From assembly GCA_951800145.1 (NCBI GenBank), contig CATOJE010000010.1, forward strand, positions 1 to 62,334: DNA of 62,334 nt, written 5' to 3'. Under the pieces are notes generated by a model that had not been told where the DNA came from, did no database searches, and saw only the letters and a list, made by a program, of their open reading frames with translations. Of the stretch, positions 17,305 to 27,672 are shown piece after piece. The stretch comes from an uncultured Lachnospiraceae bacterium (GTDB lineage Bacteria > Bacillota > Clostridia > Lachnospirales > Lachnospiraceae). The translations under genes and the position numbers were made by a program. Each line of letters opens with the position of its first letter. Position 1 is the first letter of the stretch.

Positions 17305-20300
17305 CAAGGAATGGATTCAAGGGATATAAGTATTTAAAGATATGGATAAAGATAGCACTCATCCTATGTATCGTTCTTTTTATGAGCCATGCTTTTTATA
17401 TAAACTTGACCAAATATATTTCAGGACCTAGAACATTCTATGATTTTTTTTCCTTGCTCTTTTTCCTGTTGCTTGCCGGAGGCGTGTGCTTTACAGTACT
17501 AAAGTATGAAGAGATCTACAAAGCATTTCAAATTAGTAAAAAAAAACAAGGAACATGGTATGCACTATTTGGCGCTTTTTCACTTGCATTGCTATATGAT
17601 CCGCTTTATCCGGCAGAAAATAAGGTGATCCATTTTAAAAGAGTAATTGGAAGTGGAATCATAGCTGATGTAGATGTCTCACGTAGGATCCATCACTTTT
17701 ACTACTGGTTTTTATTATTTACAATTGCGTTTATCAGCTATTATTTCCTGGCGGAATATTATAGAGTAAAACACTCCTCCTCTGAAGAAAGAAAAGTAAT
17801 AAAGTTTTTAGATGATCTTATTATATTAGCAGATATTGATCGAATACTAAGGGGGATCACATTTTTCTATGATAGGAAAACAGAGAGTTTTGCTTCCTGC
17901 CTTACAACATATATGCTTACAGTATTTATTTTACTTGGACTGGCATATACCCTATTTCATTTGGAAAAGAAACTTACAGCAGATCAATATGGGCAGATCA
18001 TAGTATCGGGCATATCCATTTCTATTCCTATATCGATTCTTTTATTTGAAAAATGGGATTCAGAGTCTCTTTTGGGGAGTATTGTGGTTATTTGCATAGG
18101 TCTTGTTCTGCTTATAAAATTCAGCAGAACCACTTTTTATTCCAGATACCTTATTGCTATAACTGATAGCTCAGTTACTACTTTTTCATTATTTTTTGTG
18201 GTAACAGCTATTTATGTAGAAGCAGCGAATATATTAAAGCAGCATGGCGTATTTTTATCCCATCCGCGCAGGTATTACGGGTATATAGTAGTAGTAACTA
18301 TATCAATTTTTGTGATACATGCAATTTATCGATTCAAAAAAAATCACAGGTATAAAAAGTGGAAAGGGTGGTCTTATTTTTGGATCGTTTTAGGGACAGC
18401 TTGCCTTGCAGCTGCTATCCCATTTCGTCAGATATATCATACGGATCTTTTTGAGGGAGCAAATCATGGCATCTTAATTGGCGAGCTTTTTGGTTATGGC
18501 AAGCTCCCGATAGTAGAGCATTACGGCGGACATATGATGACCGGTGTTTATGAGGGGATTCTATACGGTATATTAGGTAAAGATCCGGCAGGCGCTATTT
18601 TTTCCCCCTATTCTTCTTTGATTCTCATTGTTCTGACGATATTGTTTTTTTATTTTATAAAGGCCATGTGGAATGAAGATATGGCGATTCTTGTTACGCT
18701 GTTCTTCCCATTTTATGAATTTTGGCGTTATTTTGGACTCGGTTTAGCTGTTTGCTTTGCTGCGATGGGGTATGTTAAAAAGAATTCCACATTGAGAGCA
18801 TTTGTTTTATGGTCTGCGGTTATCTGGTGTCTGCTGTATCGACTTGATTTGGGATTTAGTTTCGGGATAGCCAGTATTATAGCGATGGTGTCTTATGCTA
18901 TCACGAAAAAAGAACAAAAGGTGTGGATACAATTATCGGCCACATTAACAGGATGGGTGCTGAGTGGTGTGATAGTATGGAGCATCCTTTGCTGGAGCAA
19001 GGGGATCGACCCTGTGGTTCGCTTAACAGAGTTTTTAATGATCAGTCTGTCAAATCAAAATTGGGCATATGCAGAAATCGGCGATCCATCGAAGATGATA
19101 TTTGCGTGGTCGTATCTATTTATTCCCTTTATGGTGATCATTTGCCTGATTAAACTTTTTTTACTCCAAAAGCCAGAGGAAAGGAGAGACAAGAGGATTT
19201 GGGTCTTGCTCCTTATTCTGGGATTTTCCTATCTGGTTAATTTTTCAAGGGGCCTTGTAAGACATTCCTTAGCAGAAATGGCAACGATAGTGGTCATATG
19301 GACAGCTTACATATTTTTGGCCGCCTTTTTTCGATATGTTAAAGAAGATGCAAAAATATTTTTACTTATGTTTACAGGATTTTTGCTTTGTGAAGCAGCA
19401 CTTACAGGGAAAGAGATTCGCGTAGCAGATCCGATTTCTGAGTCAGCAGGTCTGGAAGCTCATACGCTATATAAGATGGGATTGTATACATCGCTGCCGA
19501 TTGCAGGGACAATGGCATCACGGCTGGAGACGGCATTAATGTCCTGGAGAACGGATTGGGAGATGGAAATGGAGTATGGTGATGGAAATATTTCAGAGAG
19601 AGTGGCAATCGAGGAGGATAAAAAGAACATGGCTGCAGGGTACCATTACATGCTGGACCGATTGTTAGATGAGGGAGATACTTATGTAGACCTAATTAAT
19701 AAAACAATGCTGTATCCACTTGTTGGAAGAAATGATCCAGTTTATGTATCTCAGTCTCCCTTACAATTATCCGGGGAATTTACTCAGGAACAATTTATTG
19801 AAGAGATTAAGAATGTACCGCTGCTTGTGATGCCGGTGGAAGATGATGGATATGGAAACACGATCTTATTGGACAATATCGCGAATGTAGACCGATACTA
19901 TAAAGTTTTTGAATATGTTTATCAAAACTATATACCGCTCCTGCAATATAGCGATCGATGTGCAGTCTGGTGTCTGCAAGGCCGCTATGATGAAATGCGT
20001 GAAAAAGCAGAATGTTTGCTTTCTCAACCAGAAGATATCGAAAAAGATATCAATGGAAGAGGGATGTACAAATTAATAACTTATGGATATGATGGGCCAT
20101 TCCGGACGATTCAGGAGGATGGGACAGAGATATATAGATATGTAAGTGGGATCCATGACCATATGCTAGGACATTTGCCAAGAATATGGGCGGAGCAGGA
20201 TGATAAGGATGCGATAGCAGCTCCTGTCATAGAGAGAGCAAGAATAGAGGGAGGTCAATATCGATTTGATGTTCGCTCAATGGATCTGGGACAAGATGGG

Positions 20301-20585
20301 AATTACCTTAAAATGACAGTAGTGTATAACAGCACAATTCAGAGAGATGAATACGAGAAGCTACCAGATCACACCCCTATCACGCTTGTTATGAGGTATC
20401 TTCAAAACGGTGTATTGGAAGAAAAATGCCGATATAAATTTATCCTGGAAGAAGGGAAGCATGATTATCTGATTCGGATTAGCTCAGATTACTATTGGTA
20501 TCTAAATCAAATCGATACCATAAGCCTGGAGTCCGATAAAGAGATATATGTTACAAATATAGAGATATTGGAGGGGGACGAATGA
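17295..20585 (+). CDS. Large membrane protein, probable GT-C-type transferase
   Basis: About 1096 residues. The first two thirds carry roughly 16 or more hydrophobic segments, then a soluble outer domain of about 350 residues (from around residue 730) follows. The motif NHGILIGELFGYGKLPIVEH followed by YGGHMMTGVYEG resembles the first extracytoplasmic loop of GT-C enzymes, where polyprenol-P-sugars are used. The C-terminal region has beta-rich segments and no membrane anchor. I do not recognise a named family. The start at 17295 lies inside the end of the previous gene. A GtrB-like partner two genes upstream supports a side-chain transferase role; this is inference. Confidence 0.65.
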   Translation: MQIARNGFKGYKYLKIWIKIALILCIVLFMSHAFYINLTKYISGPRTFYDFFSLLFFLLLAGGVCFTVLKYEEIYKAFQISKKKQGTWYALFGAFSLALLYDPLYPAENKVIHFKRVIGSGIIADVDVSRRIHHFYYWFLLFTIAFISYYFLAEYYRVKHSSSEERKVIKFLDDLIILADIDRILRGITFFYDRKTESFASCLTTYMLTVFILLGLAYTLFHLEKKLTADQYGQIIVSGISISIPISILLFEKWDSESLLGSIVVICIGLVLLIKFSRTTFYSRYLIAITDSSVTTFSLFFVVTAIYVEAANILKQHGVFLSHPRRYYGYIVVVTISIFVIHAIYRFKKNHRYKKWKGWSYFWIVLGTACLAAAIPFRQIYHTDLFEGANHGILIGELFGYGKLPIVEHYGGHMMTGVYEGILYGILGKDPAGAIFSPYSSLILIVLTILFFYFIKAMWNEDMAILVTLFFPFYEFWRYFGLGLAVCFAAMGYVKKNSTLRAFVLWSAVIWCLLYRLDLGFSFGIASIIAMVSYAITKKEQKVWIQLSATLTGWVLSGVIVWSILCWSKGIDPVVRLTEFLMISLSNQNWAYAEIGDPSKMIFAWSYLFIPFMVIICLIKLFLLQKPEERRDKRIWVLLLILGFSYLVNFSRGLVRHSLAEMATIVVIWTAYIFLAAFFRYVKEDAKIFLLMFTGFLLCEAALTGKEIRVADPISESAGLEAHTLYKMGLYTSLPIAGTMASRLETALMSWRTDWEMEMEYGDGNISERVAIEEDKKNMAAGYHYMLDRLLDEGDTYVDLINKTMLYPLVGRNDPVYVSQSPLQLSGEFTQEQFIEEIKNVPLLVMPVEDDGYGNTILLDNIANVDRYYKVFEYVYQNYIPLLQYSDRCAVWCLQGRYDEMREKAECLLSQPEDIEKDINGRGMYKLITYGYDGPFRTIQEDGTEIYRYVSGIHDHMLGHLPRIWAEQDDKDAIAAPVIERARIEGGQYRFDVRSMDLGQDGNYLKMTVVYNSTIQRDEYEKLPDHTPITLVMRYLQNGVLEEKCRYKFILEEGKHDYLIRISSDYYWYLNQIDTISLESDKEIYVTNIEILEGDE

Positions 20586-21373
20586 TGAATCTGGCTATTT
20601 CAAATATTGGATGGAATATGGAAGAAGACGAGGCTATGTATGTACAGATGCAAAACTATGGCTATACAGGTTTAGAGATCGCACCGACACGAGTACTTGG
20701 CGATAGGCCCTATGATAAATTGAAAGACGCAAGGATATGGAGCGAAGCCTTGAAAAAAGAGTATGGCTTTTGCATTCCATCTATGCAGTCAATCTGGTAT
20801 GGGCGTACAGAAAGGCTTTTCGGAACAGAAGAAGAACGAAAAAGATTGATGGAATATACAAAGAAAGCGATTGATTTTGCGTCAACTGTAAAATGTAAGA
20901 ATTTAGTTTTTGGGTGCCCGAAAAATCGTATTATCCGTTGCGATCATGATAGAAGGATAGCGCTGGATTTTTTTCGTGAGGCGGCCGGGTATGCATTGGA
21001 AAATGGTACTGTGATTGGGCTGGAAGCGAATCCGGAAATATATCATACAAACTATATCAACGATACAGTATCTGCATTAGAACTAATCCATAAGGTAGGA
21101 TCGAAAGGATTGTGCCTGAACCTGGATATCGGAACAATGATCCAAAATGAAGAAACAACATTTATCCTACAGGGACAGATAGAATATATTAGCCATGTTC
21201 ATATCAGTGAACCTTTTTTGAAGCCAATTCGAAAAAGAGATTTACATGAGAAAATCATAGAAATGCTTAAAGAAAATGATTATTCAGGATACATATCAAT
21301 CGAAATGGGAAAGGCGGACAGAGAAGAACGAATAACAGCAATGGGATATCTTGCGTCATTATGCAAAGTATAG
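20582..21373 (+). CDS. Xylose-isomerase-like TIM-barrel protein
   Basis: A 263-residue protein of the sugar phosphate isomerase/epimerase superfamily (PF01261, AP-endonuclease-2-like barrel). It starts NLAISNIGWNMEEDEAMYVQ and has YGYTGLEIAPTR. The likely metal ligands are Glu in IGLEANPEIYHTNY, Asp in LNLDIGTM, His in HVHISEP and Glu in YISIEMGK. It overlaps the preceding gene by 4 bases (ATGA). In the island it could convert or isomerise a rare sugar precursor of the polymer. Substrate unknown; soluble and cytosolic. Confidence 0.85.
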   Translation: MMNLAISNIGWNMEEDEAMYVQMQNYGYTGLEIAPTRVLGDRPYDKLKDARIWSEALKKEYGFCIPSMQSIWYGRTERLFGTEEERKRLMEYTKKAIDFASTVKCKNLVFGCPKNRIIRCDHDRRIALDFFREAAGYALENGTVIGLEANPEIYHTNYINDTVSALELIHKVGSKGLCLNLDIGTMIQNEETTFILQGQIEYISHVHISEPFLKPIRKRDLHEKIIEMLKENDYSGYISIEMGKADREERITAMGYLASLCKV

Positions 21374-21406
21374 AGATAAGTTTAGGAGAAATACGGAGGA
21401 TATAAA

Positions 21407-23632
21407 ATGTTGATAAAGGTTAGGGCGTGGTTCTGGGATCACAGAAAAATGCTATTATCGCTTGTGATTTTCTTGGCGATCACGATTATTTATTCTTATT
21501 CGAAGATAATACCGACGGCTAAATTTGAATCGTTTAATGGAACTTATCAAAACTATAATGTTGTTCGGAGATTGCTGGATGGGCAACATCCTTATAGAGA
21601 CTTTATTGTATACTTGGGATTAGGACATTTATATTTTGGAGCATTGGCTACATTTTTATTTGGAAATAATTATGCGGTGAGTATTGTTGCATATACATTT
21701 TTGACAGTACTTTCCTTTTCGTTTATTTCCTTTGCTTTGGGAGCAGGAAGAAAAAAGTCGTGGTCAAAGACTATAGATATTACAGGTTTAATATTAGTAT
21801 TTATATTGATAAGACCATTATCCTTAGTCAACCTGTTAGGAATAGATGAGACATTTATTTATTCTTGGGGAGCTGCTATCGATTCTGGACTATCAGCCCG
21901 AATGGTACGGGCGATGATTTTACCGATATCAATCCTGCTATCCCGGATTATCTATGAAAGTAAACAAAAAGAACAATTTAAATTTGGAGGAATTGGGGTC
22001 ATAGTCGGATGCTCAATTCCTTTCTCGAATGATTACGGGATAGCAACTGCAGTAAGCATAGTTGTATTCGGCGTTTTACTTATACTAACGGATTCAGGAA
22101 CGATAAAAAGTAAAGTACATGTCTTATTTTGCGGCGGCCTTGGGATAATTATAGGACTCTTAACTGTGGTAAGGAGCACAACAGGAATTACTTTTATAGA
22201 TTGGATTTTGACAATAAAGGATCAGGGCTCGTTCCAAGGATGGTATTACAATCAGCCTAAGGTGTATTATATATATGAAATCAAAACAGATTTTTTTACA
22301 AATATACAGGGGCTGATTGCATTGTATTGCATGATTGAAATTTTTCGAAAACAATACGATCGGAAGAATTTTACTATAGGGATATTAAACCTTGCAGCAT
22401 GGTTCGTGATTCAGGAGGCAGCTTTATTTTCTACCGGAGGTGGACTGGAGATAGCAAGAAATATTCTGTGGCTGACGATAGTCTGGTGGGCAATCGATTT
22501 TATAGAAATGATCATTATGAAGCCTTATTTTCACCAAAAGAAAAAAAGAGAATATATTAGGATGACAGTAATAAGCTTACTTATAGCTTTTATTGTACAT
22601 TCCTCTTTTGAGCGATTGATACAATATAGAAAACCATCTTCTCAAGAAAGCACATCAATAACCAGCATATTAGGAGCAAAGCTGACATCGAATGAAAAGG
22701 ATGTGGAGGATGCAAAAGATTACATAGGTAATGAAAAGGTTTTTTCTACATATGCGTCTGCGCTTGAAGACGTGTGTGGATTTTACCAACCATCGGGGTA
22801 TGATTATATCATACATGTATTAGGCGAAAAGGCGAGAGAGAAATATATCAATAGCTTTCAGAAGGGAGAGTTTCGTTATGTAGGTATCCAAAAGACTACC
22901 AATACGCCATGTGAATATTGGATTAGAAATGCGAATTGGTTTTTTTATAAAGAACTATATAAAACATATCAGCCAGTATATACAAACCAATACTTGACGC
23001 TTTATGAAAAGGGAGATGCAGAAGAATTAGCTGATCTACCAGAAGACACAAAATATAGTATAGAAAAACCGGATAATAGGACTGTACAGATAAAGGTCGA
23101 AACGGATGAAAAAATAACAGGGGTAGCAGATATTATGATCGATTATGAGGTAGTAACAGATAAGAGTCTATCAAGTAAATTGGTATTTAGAAAAGATGTC
23201 TTTGTATCAGAAGTAAGCGAGAATGAATTAGAGGGCGATAAAGAGACAGATTGGTATAGAAATTACTATTTGCCAGGAGCGGGAAGGTGCTCTATACCAA
23301 TAACCATAGTAAACGGAGAAGGGATAGTAAGGATTTATGCGAATCCTGAAAATGATACTTTTTTAAATTTGAAATCAGTTACAGGGATTGGATATTATGC
23401 ATCTCCTCTTGAATATTTTGAAATAGAACGGGTGAAAGGAAACAAATTATATATCAACAATACGCCAAGAAATAAAAGCCTAATAGATTCAAATATGCTT
23501 GTAGATATTGAAAATGAAATGTATGAGATTCAGACAATATATAGTGACAAAACTTCTTTAGTTTGTGTTCTTGACCGTGATGTAAATTTTAAAGAAAAGG
23601 TTTATTTCTGCAGAATTTACATGGAAGAATGA
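21407..23632 (+). CDS. GT-C-like integral membrane protein
   Basis: 741 residues with about 10-11 N-terminal membrane segments and a C-terminal outer domain of some 300 residues. The early loop NVVRRLLDGQHPYRDFIVYL fits the pattern (x-G-x-x-P-Y-x-D-F) common to GT-C/PMT-type transferases. It has no relative that I can name. It is separated from the TIM-barrel gene by 33 bases, with a clear GGAGG ribosome site. The domain plan is similar to that of the 1096- and 609-residue proteins in the same island, which suggests a set of transferases decorating the polymer outside the cell. Confidence 0.65.
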   Translation: MLIKVRAWFWDHRKMLLSLVIFLAITIIYSYSKIIPTAKFESFNGTYQNYNVVRRLLDGQHPYRDFIVYLGLGHLYFGALATFLFGNNYAVSIVAYTFLTVLSFSFISFALGAGRKKSWSKTIDITGLILVFILIRPLSLVNLLGIDETFIYSWGAAIDSGLSARMVRAMILPISILLSRIIYESKQKEQFKFGGIGVIVGCSIPFSNDYGIATAVSIVVFGVLLILTDSGTIKSKVHVLFCGGLGIIIGLLTVVRSTTGITFIDWILTIKDQGSFQGWYYNQPKVYYIYEIKTDFFTNIQGLIALYCMIEIFRKQYDRKNFTIGILNLAAWFVIQEAALFSTGGGLEIARNILWLTIVWWAIDFIEMIIMKPYFHQKKKREYIRMTVISLLIAFIVHSSFERLIQYRKPSSQESTSITSILGAKLTSNEKDVEDAKDYIGNEKVFSTYASALEDVCGFYQPSGYDYIIHVLGEKAREKYINSFQKGEFRYVGIQKTTNTPCEYWIRNANWFFYKELYKTYQPVYTNQYLTLYEKGDAEELADLPEDTKYSIEKPDNRTVQIKVETDEKITGVADIMIDYEVVTDKSLSSKLVFRKDVFVSEVSENELEGDKETDWYRNYYLPGAGRCSIPITIVNGEGIVRIYANPENDTFLNLKSVTGIGYYASPLEYFEIERVKGNKLYINNTPRNKSLIDSNMLVDIENEMYEIQTIYSDKTSLVCVLDRDVNFKEKVYFCRIYMEE

Positions 23633-23655
23633 TAGCAAAAGAATAGGAGAAAAGG

Positions 23656-25485
23656 ATGGAACAGGAAAGTGCCTTACTCAAAAAAGAGAAGCAAAAGAAA
23701 TTGATAGTTTCAGTTACAGTCATTTTTTTCGTAGTGATAGTGTCTATGACTAAGTATCGAACGGATGAGGTAAATTATCTTAATTCTGATGCCACATGGC
23801 ATACATTATTGACTATAGAAGCATACGATGAAACACCTGTATCGACGCATTTATTTTTACCGATAGTTAGCTTAGGCAATGATGAAGATAAGCATATCAT
23901 ATGGGGTGCCACGATCCCAGATGAGGAAGGAAATTATTATTATACATCTTTTTCGCCGGCAGGATATCTTGCTCCTTGGATCTTTATAAAAATATTTCGA
24001 TTAAGTGTATGCGAGAATTCCCTTTACATTTTTAATTCTTTACTATTTGCAATATCGGCGGTACTTTGGAGCATATTTATTTTTATAGTGTTTGAAGCAG
24101 AGAAAGATAAAATATTGATTTCTTTCATAGGAGCAGTCACGTATGTGCTAACACCAGAGCTGCTACACGGAATGGGTATTGTTTACTGGCATCAGTCATT
24201 GATGCAAGTTACTTTACTTGTACAGTTCATAGCGTTTTGGAAAATGAAAAAATCAGATATTAAGTTTGCAAAAATAATATTTTATCTCTTTGCACTGTTA
24301 AATCCATACATAGAATGGACAGGTTATGTTGCAAATGTGGGTTTTGCTTTGGCAGAATTGATGATGGAATACAAAAGGGACTTGAAAAGAGCTATTGTAA
24401 GAATTTTGACTTTAGGGATAGTCACTACAATTTCTTTTTTAATCTTTGTAGGACATTATTTACTTAGGGTAAATAGTTCTGTCTTTTTTCAAGCACTTAA
24501 AAATCGATTTATGGCGAGAAACGCTGCTACATCGGTAGCGTTTACAAGCTTATTTGGCAGTTATCTGGAATCTTTCCTATTTTTGTGGATATTGTTGGTT
24601 ATTCTTTTGATATGGAATGTGAAAATAAAGCAGAATATAGAGTTAAAGCACGGAATAGTGATGCTTATATTGTCATTCCCAGTTATTGAAAATATTATAA
24701 TGAAGCAGCATGCAATCGCCTATCCGTATGACAAGATGAAGGCTTGTTTTATTCTTTCTTTTTTAATATGTGAATTGGTCCATCAGTTATTGCTGAATAG
24801 TGAATACAGGAAGAGTACTATTATAATTGTACTTTTTTGTGTATTAACTACGGGAATGTTAAATTTAAGGTCATATTTACACGATGAATCGTATACATGG
24901 ACTACATCATATCAGATTGAAAACAGACAGATAGCTGCATATATAAATGAGAATTATCCTGAATCAATATTAGGAATTGATAATAGACCAATTAGGGGCT
25001 ATATGAACCTTTTATTTGGAAAGGGGATATATGAATTCACAAATTCAGATACTTTGAAAGATATCGCTATTCAAAGGGGGAAGCAGTATGCCATTATTTT
25101 AAATGTCGAGGGTTCGGCCGTCGGAGAAGTATACGATCTGAGCGGAGCCACGATATATGATGTTCAGAGCGGGAAGGTTTCCAAAATCACAGTGCATGCT
25201 GGTGAAATGGTAGCCAAAGCAATCAGCATAGGCAGAACATCGGTATATCAATTATCATCTTTAACTGATGAGAATTGGACAGAGGGTTATTCTAATGTAG
25301 CAAATATTTTACTGTTTGAATATAATACAAATTTACTGATTGATTTGCTGAAGGGAAAGAGCATAGTATGTGAGGATAGTTTATTCCCCATTAAAGATGT
25401 AGATTACGACAACCAGTGGATCAGGGTTTTGGTCGGATCTGATGCATCGGTTTGTAAGTATCCAAACTATATTCAGATTGAATAG
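23656..25485 (+). CDS. GT39/GT-C-like integral membrane protein
   Basis: 609 residues, with one N-terminal anchor, about ten further hydrophobic segments, then a shorter outer domain. After the first segment the loop contains TDEVNYLNSDATWHTLLTIE and later YTSFSPAGYLAPWIFIKIF, consistent with the D/E-containing first loop and a P-x-G-Y-L-like pattern of GT-C proteins. It is preceded by AGGAGAAAAGG. The base composition is very AT-rich like its neighbours. No specific family is recognised. Likely an extracytoplasmic sugar transferase using polyprenyl-phosphate donors. Confidence 0.62.
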   Translation: MEQESALLKKEKQKKLIVSVTVIFFVVIVSMTKYRTDEVNYLNSDATWHTLLTIEAYDETPVSTHLFLPIVSLGNDEDKHIIWGATIPDEEGNYYYTSFSPAGYLAPWIFIKIFRLSVCENSLYIFNSLLFAISAVLWSIFIFIVFEAEKDKILISFIGAVTYVLTPELLHGMGIVYWHQSLMQVTLLVQFIAFWKMKKSDIKFAKIIFYLFALLNPYIEWTGYVANVGFALAELMMEYKRDLKRAIVRILTLGIVTTISFLIFVGHYLLRVNSSVFFQALKNRFMARNAATSVAFTSLFGSYLESFLFLWILLVILLIWNVKIKQNIELKHGIVMLILSFPVIENIIMKQHAIAYPYDKMKACFILSFLICELVHQLLLNSEYRKSTIIIVLFCVLTTGMLNLRSYLHDESYTWTTSYQIENRQIAAYINENYPESILGIDNRPIRGYMNLLFGKGIYEFTNSDTLKDIAIQRGKQYAIILNVEGSAVGEVYDLSGATIYDVQSGKVSKITVHAGEMVAKAISIGRTSVYQLSSLTDENWTEGYSNVANILLFEYNTNLLIDLLKGKSIVCEDSLFPIKDVDYDNQWIRVLVGSDASVCKYPNYIQIE

Positions 25486-25533
25486 AGGATAAAAGAAAAT
25501 TATATAGGAAAGAATAAGAGAGGAATTAATTTT

Positions 25534-26655
25534 ATGCCTAAAAAAATGAGTTTTAGGGCGCCCTGGGGGGGTGAGCGGGTTGATATCTATGACTGGGTTA
25601 GACTGATTACCACTATATTTGTTGTGATTGGGCATAGTACATATTTAAATATGGTATCGTCTTATGGAAAAGTAGAATACGTATTACCTGAAAAATTAAG
25701 CGTTGTATATAACTCAGTGATTTTTAGATGGATAAGATGGATGCCGGAATGGATATATGGATTTCATATGCCCCTATTTTTCATGCTGTCGGGTGCTGTT
25801 TTAGCACTCCGGCCCATAAGTTCATTTGATCGGATATTTAAATCTAAATTTAAGAGACTCTTGTTCCCATATTTTGTGTGGGGATGGTGCTTCATGATCC
25901 CGGCAAAAAGAATAGGAGATTTTTATAGCAATGATACAGTATTTGCAGCAATGAGGGGATTCCTTTCAGGTGAAGAGGGTAGTCACTTATGGTTTCTTCC
26001 AGCGCTGTTTTGGTGTATGATTCTATTTTGCGCACTGTATAAGCTTTTAGAAAGATTGCATGTGAAAAGCGGATATGCACTTTTATTAATGACTGGTATT
26101 ATACAGATGACTGCGGGGACATATTTGCCGTTTGACATATTATATTTAAAAACAGGACTTAGTTACATATTTTATTTTGGATTGGGATATCAATTTGAAC
26201 ATGAGAGAAGAGTGCATGAACGGTGGAATATGAGGACAACTTTATTTACGGCCATGTTCCTGTGTCTGCTTCAGGCTTTGAATGAACGCTTTGCCATACT
26301 TAATAGCTTTTTTGCAATTATCGTCGGAGCATTTTTTACATATCTTTTAGCAGATATTTGTACAAGACTATTTACAAGTGCAACGGGCAGCTTGATATGG
26401 AAAGTTATTGTTAGAAATCTGTTTTATGTGTATATTTTTCATGATCCAATAGAATACATTATACTTAAGGTATCCATGGAACATCGTTGGTTATGTTCAG
26501 ATATTGGCTGCATTTTGTATGTCATGTCTCGCACTGTTTTCGCCTTTGGAATAGGAGTGCTATTTGGAGAGATAGTTTCTAAATGTAAAGATAAGGCTGG
26601 CAGGATATTGGCTGGTAAATATCAACAAGACAATAGGAATGTTGTATTAAAATAA
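25534..26655 (+). CDS. Acyltransferase 3 family membrane protein
   Basis: A 373-residue membrane protein with about ten segments. It begins RVDIYDWVRLITTIFVVIGH, whose ...R-x(10)-H pattern is typical of PF01757 acyltransferases, and has GFHMPLFFMLSGAVLAL (the conserved H-M-P-L-F-F-x-L-S-G block). These enzymes O-acetylate or otherwise acylate surface sugars from acetyl-CoA across the membrane. In this island it would modify the polysaccharide or its repeat unit. AGAGGAATTAAT precedes the ATG. Confidence in the family is high; the acyl group is not known. Confidence 0.88.
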   Translation: MPKKMSFRAPWGGERVDIYDWVRLITTIFVVIGHSTYLNMVSSYGKVEYVLPEKLSVVYNSVIFRWIRWMPEWIYGFHMPLFFMLSGAVLALRPISSFDRIFKSKFKRLLFPYFVWGWCFMIPAKRIGDFYSNDTVFAAMRGFLSGEEGSHLWFLPALFWCMILFCALYKLLERLHVKSGYALLLMTGIIQMTAGTYLPFDILYLKTGLSYIFYFGLGYQFEHERRVHERWNMRTTLFTAMFLCLLQALNERFAILNSFFAIIVGAFFTYLLADICTRLFTSATGSLIWKVIVRNLFYVYIFHDPIEYIILKVSMEHRWLCSDIGCILYVMSRTVFAFGIGVLFGEIVSKCKDKAGRILAGKYQQDNRNVVLK

Positions 26656-26665
26656 GGAGATAAAA

Positions 26666-27460
26666 ATGATTTTCGAAAAGCAGAAGGGCGTACCTAAATT
26701 TGAGTGTAAGGAATATAATAAAAAGACAAAGGATTATGTGGTATTAATTCCGATTATTAATGAAGGAGACAGGATTCACAAAGAACTTTTTCGAGCGAAA
26801 AAGGAGAATATTTCTGACTATGTGGATATAGTAATATGTGATGGCGGTTCTACAGATGGATGTATCGATGAGAAAAAATTAAAAAAGCTGAATGTAAATA
26901 CACTGCTGATTAAAATGGATGCAGGGAGACAGGGAGCACAACTTCGCATGGGCATGTGGTGGGCGCTGCAGAGAGGGTATAAAGGGATTGTAACAATTGA
27001 CGGAAACAATAAAGACAGTATTGAAGATGTGCCGGGCTTTGTAAAAAAACTAGAGGAGGGCTATGATTTTATCCAAGGCTCAAGATTCATAAATGGCGGA
27101 AAAGCGATCAATACACCATTTATCCGCTTGATATCCGTAAAGCTAATCCATGCCCCCCTTATTTCTTTAACAGCACATCGGCGATTTACGGATACAACGA
27201 ATGCATTTAGAGGATATTCAGCACGTTATCTTCAAGATGAAGGAGTGCAGCCATTTCGTGATGTTTTTATGACATATGAATTATTGGCATACCTCTCTGT
27301 CCGAGCGTCTCAGATTGGATATAAGACTTGCGAGCTCCCAGTCACAAGAGCATATCCTAGTAAGGGAAAAATACCTACAAAAATCAGCTTTTTTAAAGGT
27401 AATAGCGAGCTGCTAAAGATCTTATTTAAAAATTTTCGGGGTGATTATAAGCCGATCTAA
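26666..27460 (+). CDS. Polyprenol-phosphate-type GT2 glycosyltransferase
   Basis: A 264-residue soluble GT2 protein of the DPM1 type. It shows YVVLIPIINEGDRI, IVICDGGSTDG, and GAQLRMGMWWALQRGYKGIV. The donor-metal region ends TIDGNNKD (in place of D-A-D-x-x-H). Then come FIQGSRFINGGKA and RFTDTTNAFRGYSARYL, which correspond to the G-S-R and D-x-x-x-x-F-R motifs of dolichol/undecaprenyl-P mannose or glucose synthases. No membrane segments. It has AAGGAG 8 bases before the ATG and is the last gene of the island. It would supply lipid-linked sugar for the GT-C-like proteins. Confidence 0.8.
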   Translation: MIFEKQKGVPKFECKEYNKKTKDYVVLIPIINEGDRIHKELFRAKKENISDYVDIVICDGGSTDGCIDEKKLKKLNVNTLLIKMDAGRQGAQLRMGMWWALQRGYKGIVTIDGNNKDSIEDVPGFVKKLEEGYDFIQGSRFINGGKAINTPFIRLISVKLIHAPLISLTAHRRFTDTTNAFRGYSARYLQDEGVQPFRDVFMTYELLAYLSVRASQIGYKTCELPVTRAYPSKGKIPTKISFFKGNSELLKILFKNFRGDYKPI

Positions 27461-27550
27461 GGCCGCTAATAAATGATAGGAATTTCTTTTAAAGAATGTA
27501 TAAATACGTAAGTGATCCAAAAGATAGAGTAGAGATTATGATAAAACGCA

Positions 27551-27593
27551 GAAATAACCGCTCCAAGCTAAGCGGTTATTTCTAATTTTTTAT
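27551..27593 (+). terminator. Terminator closing the polysaccharide island
   Basis: A perfect 12-bp stem, GAAATAACCGCT / AGCGGTTATTTC, with an 8-base loop, followed by CTAATTTTTTATTT on the + strand. It lies 90 bases after the last island gene, where base composition also returns towards that of the surrounding DNA. Nothing else is seen between 27461 and 27672. Confidence 0.9.
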
Positions 27594-27672
27594 TTGACCT
27601 ATGATTTGAAAATTACGGTTCAGACATCGAGTGATTTAAAATTGCTGATAACTGCCTTTTTATAACTGTACT

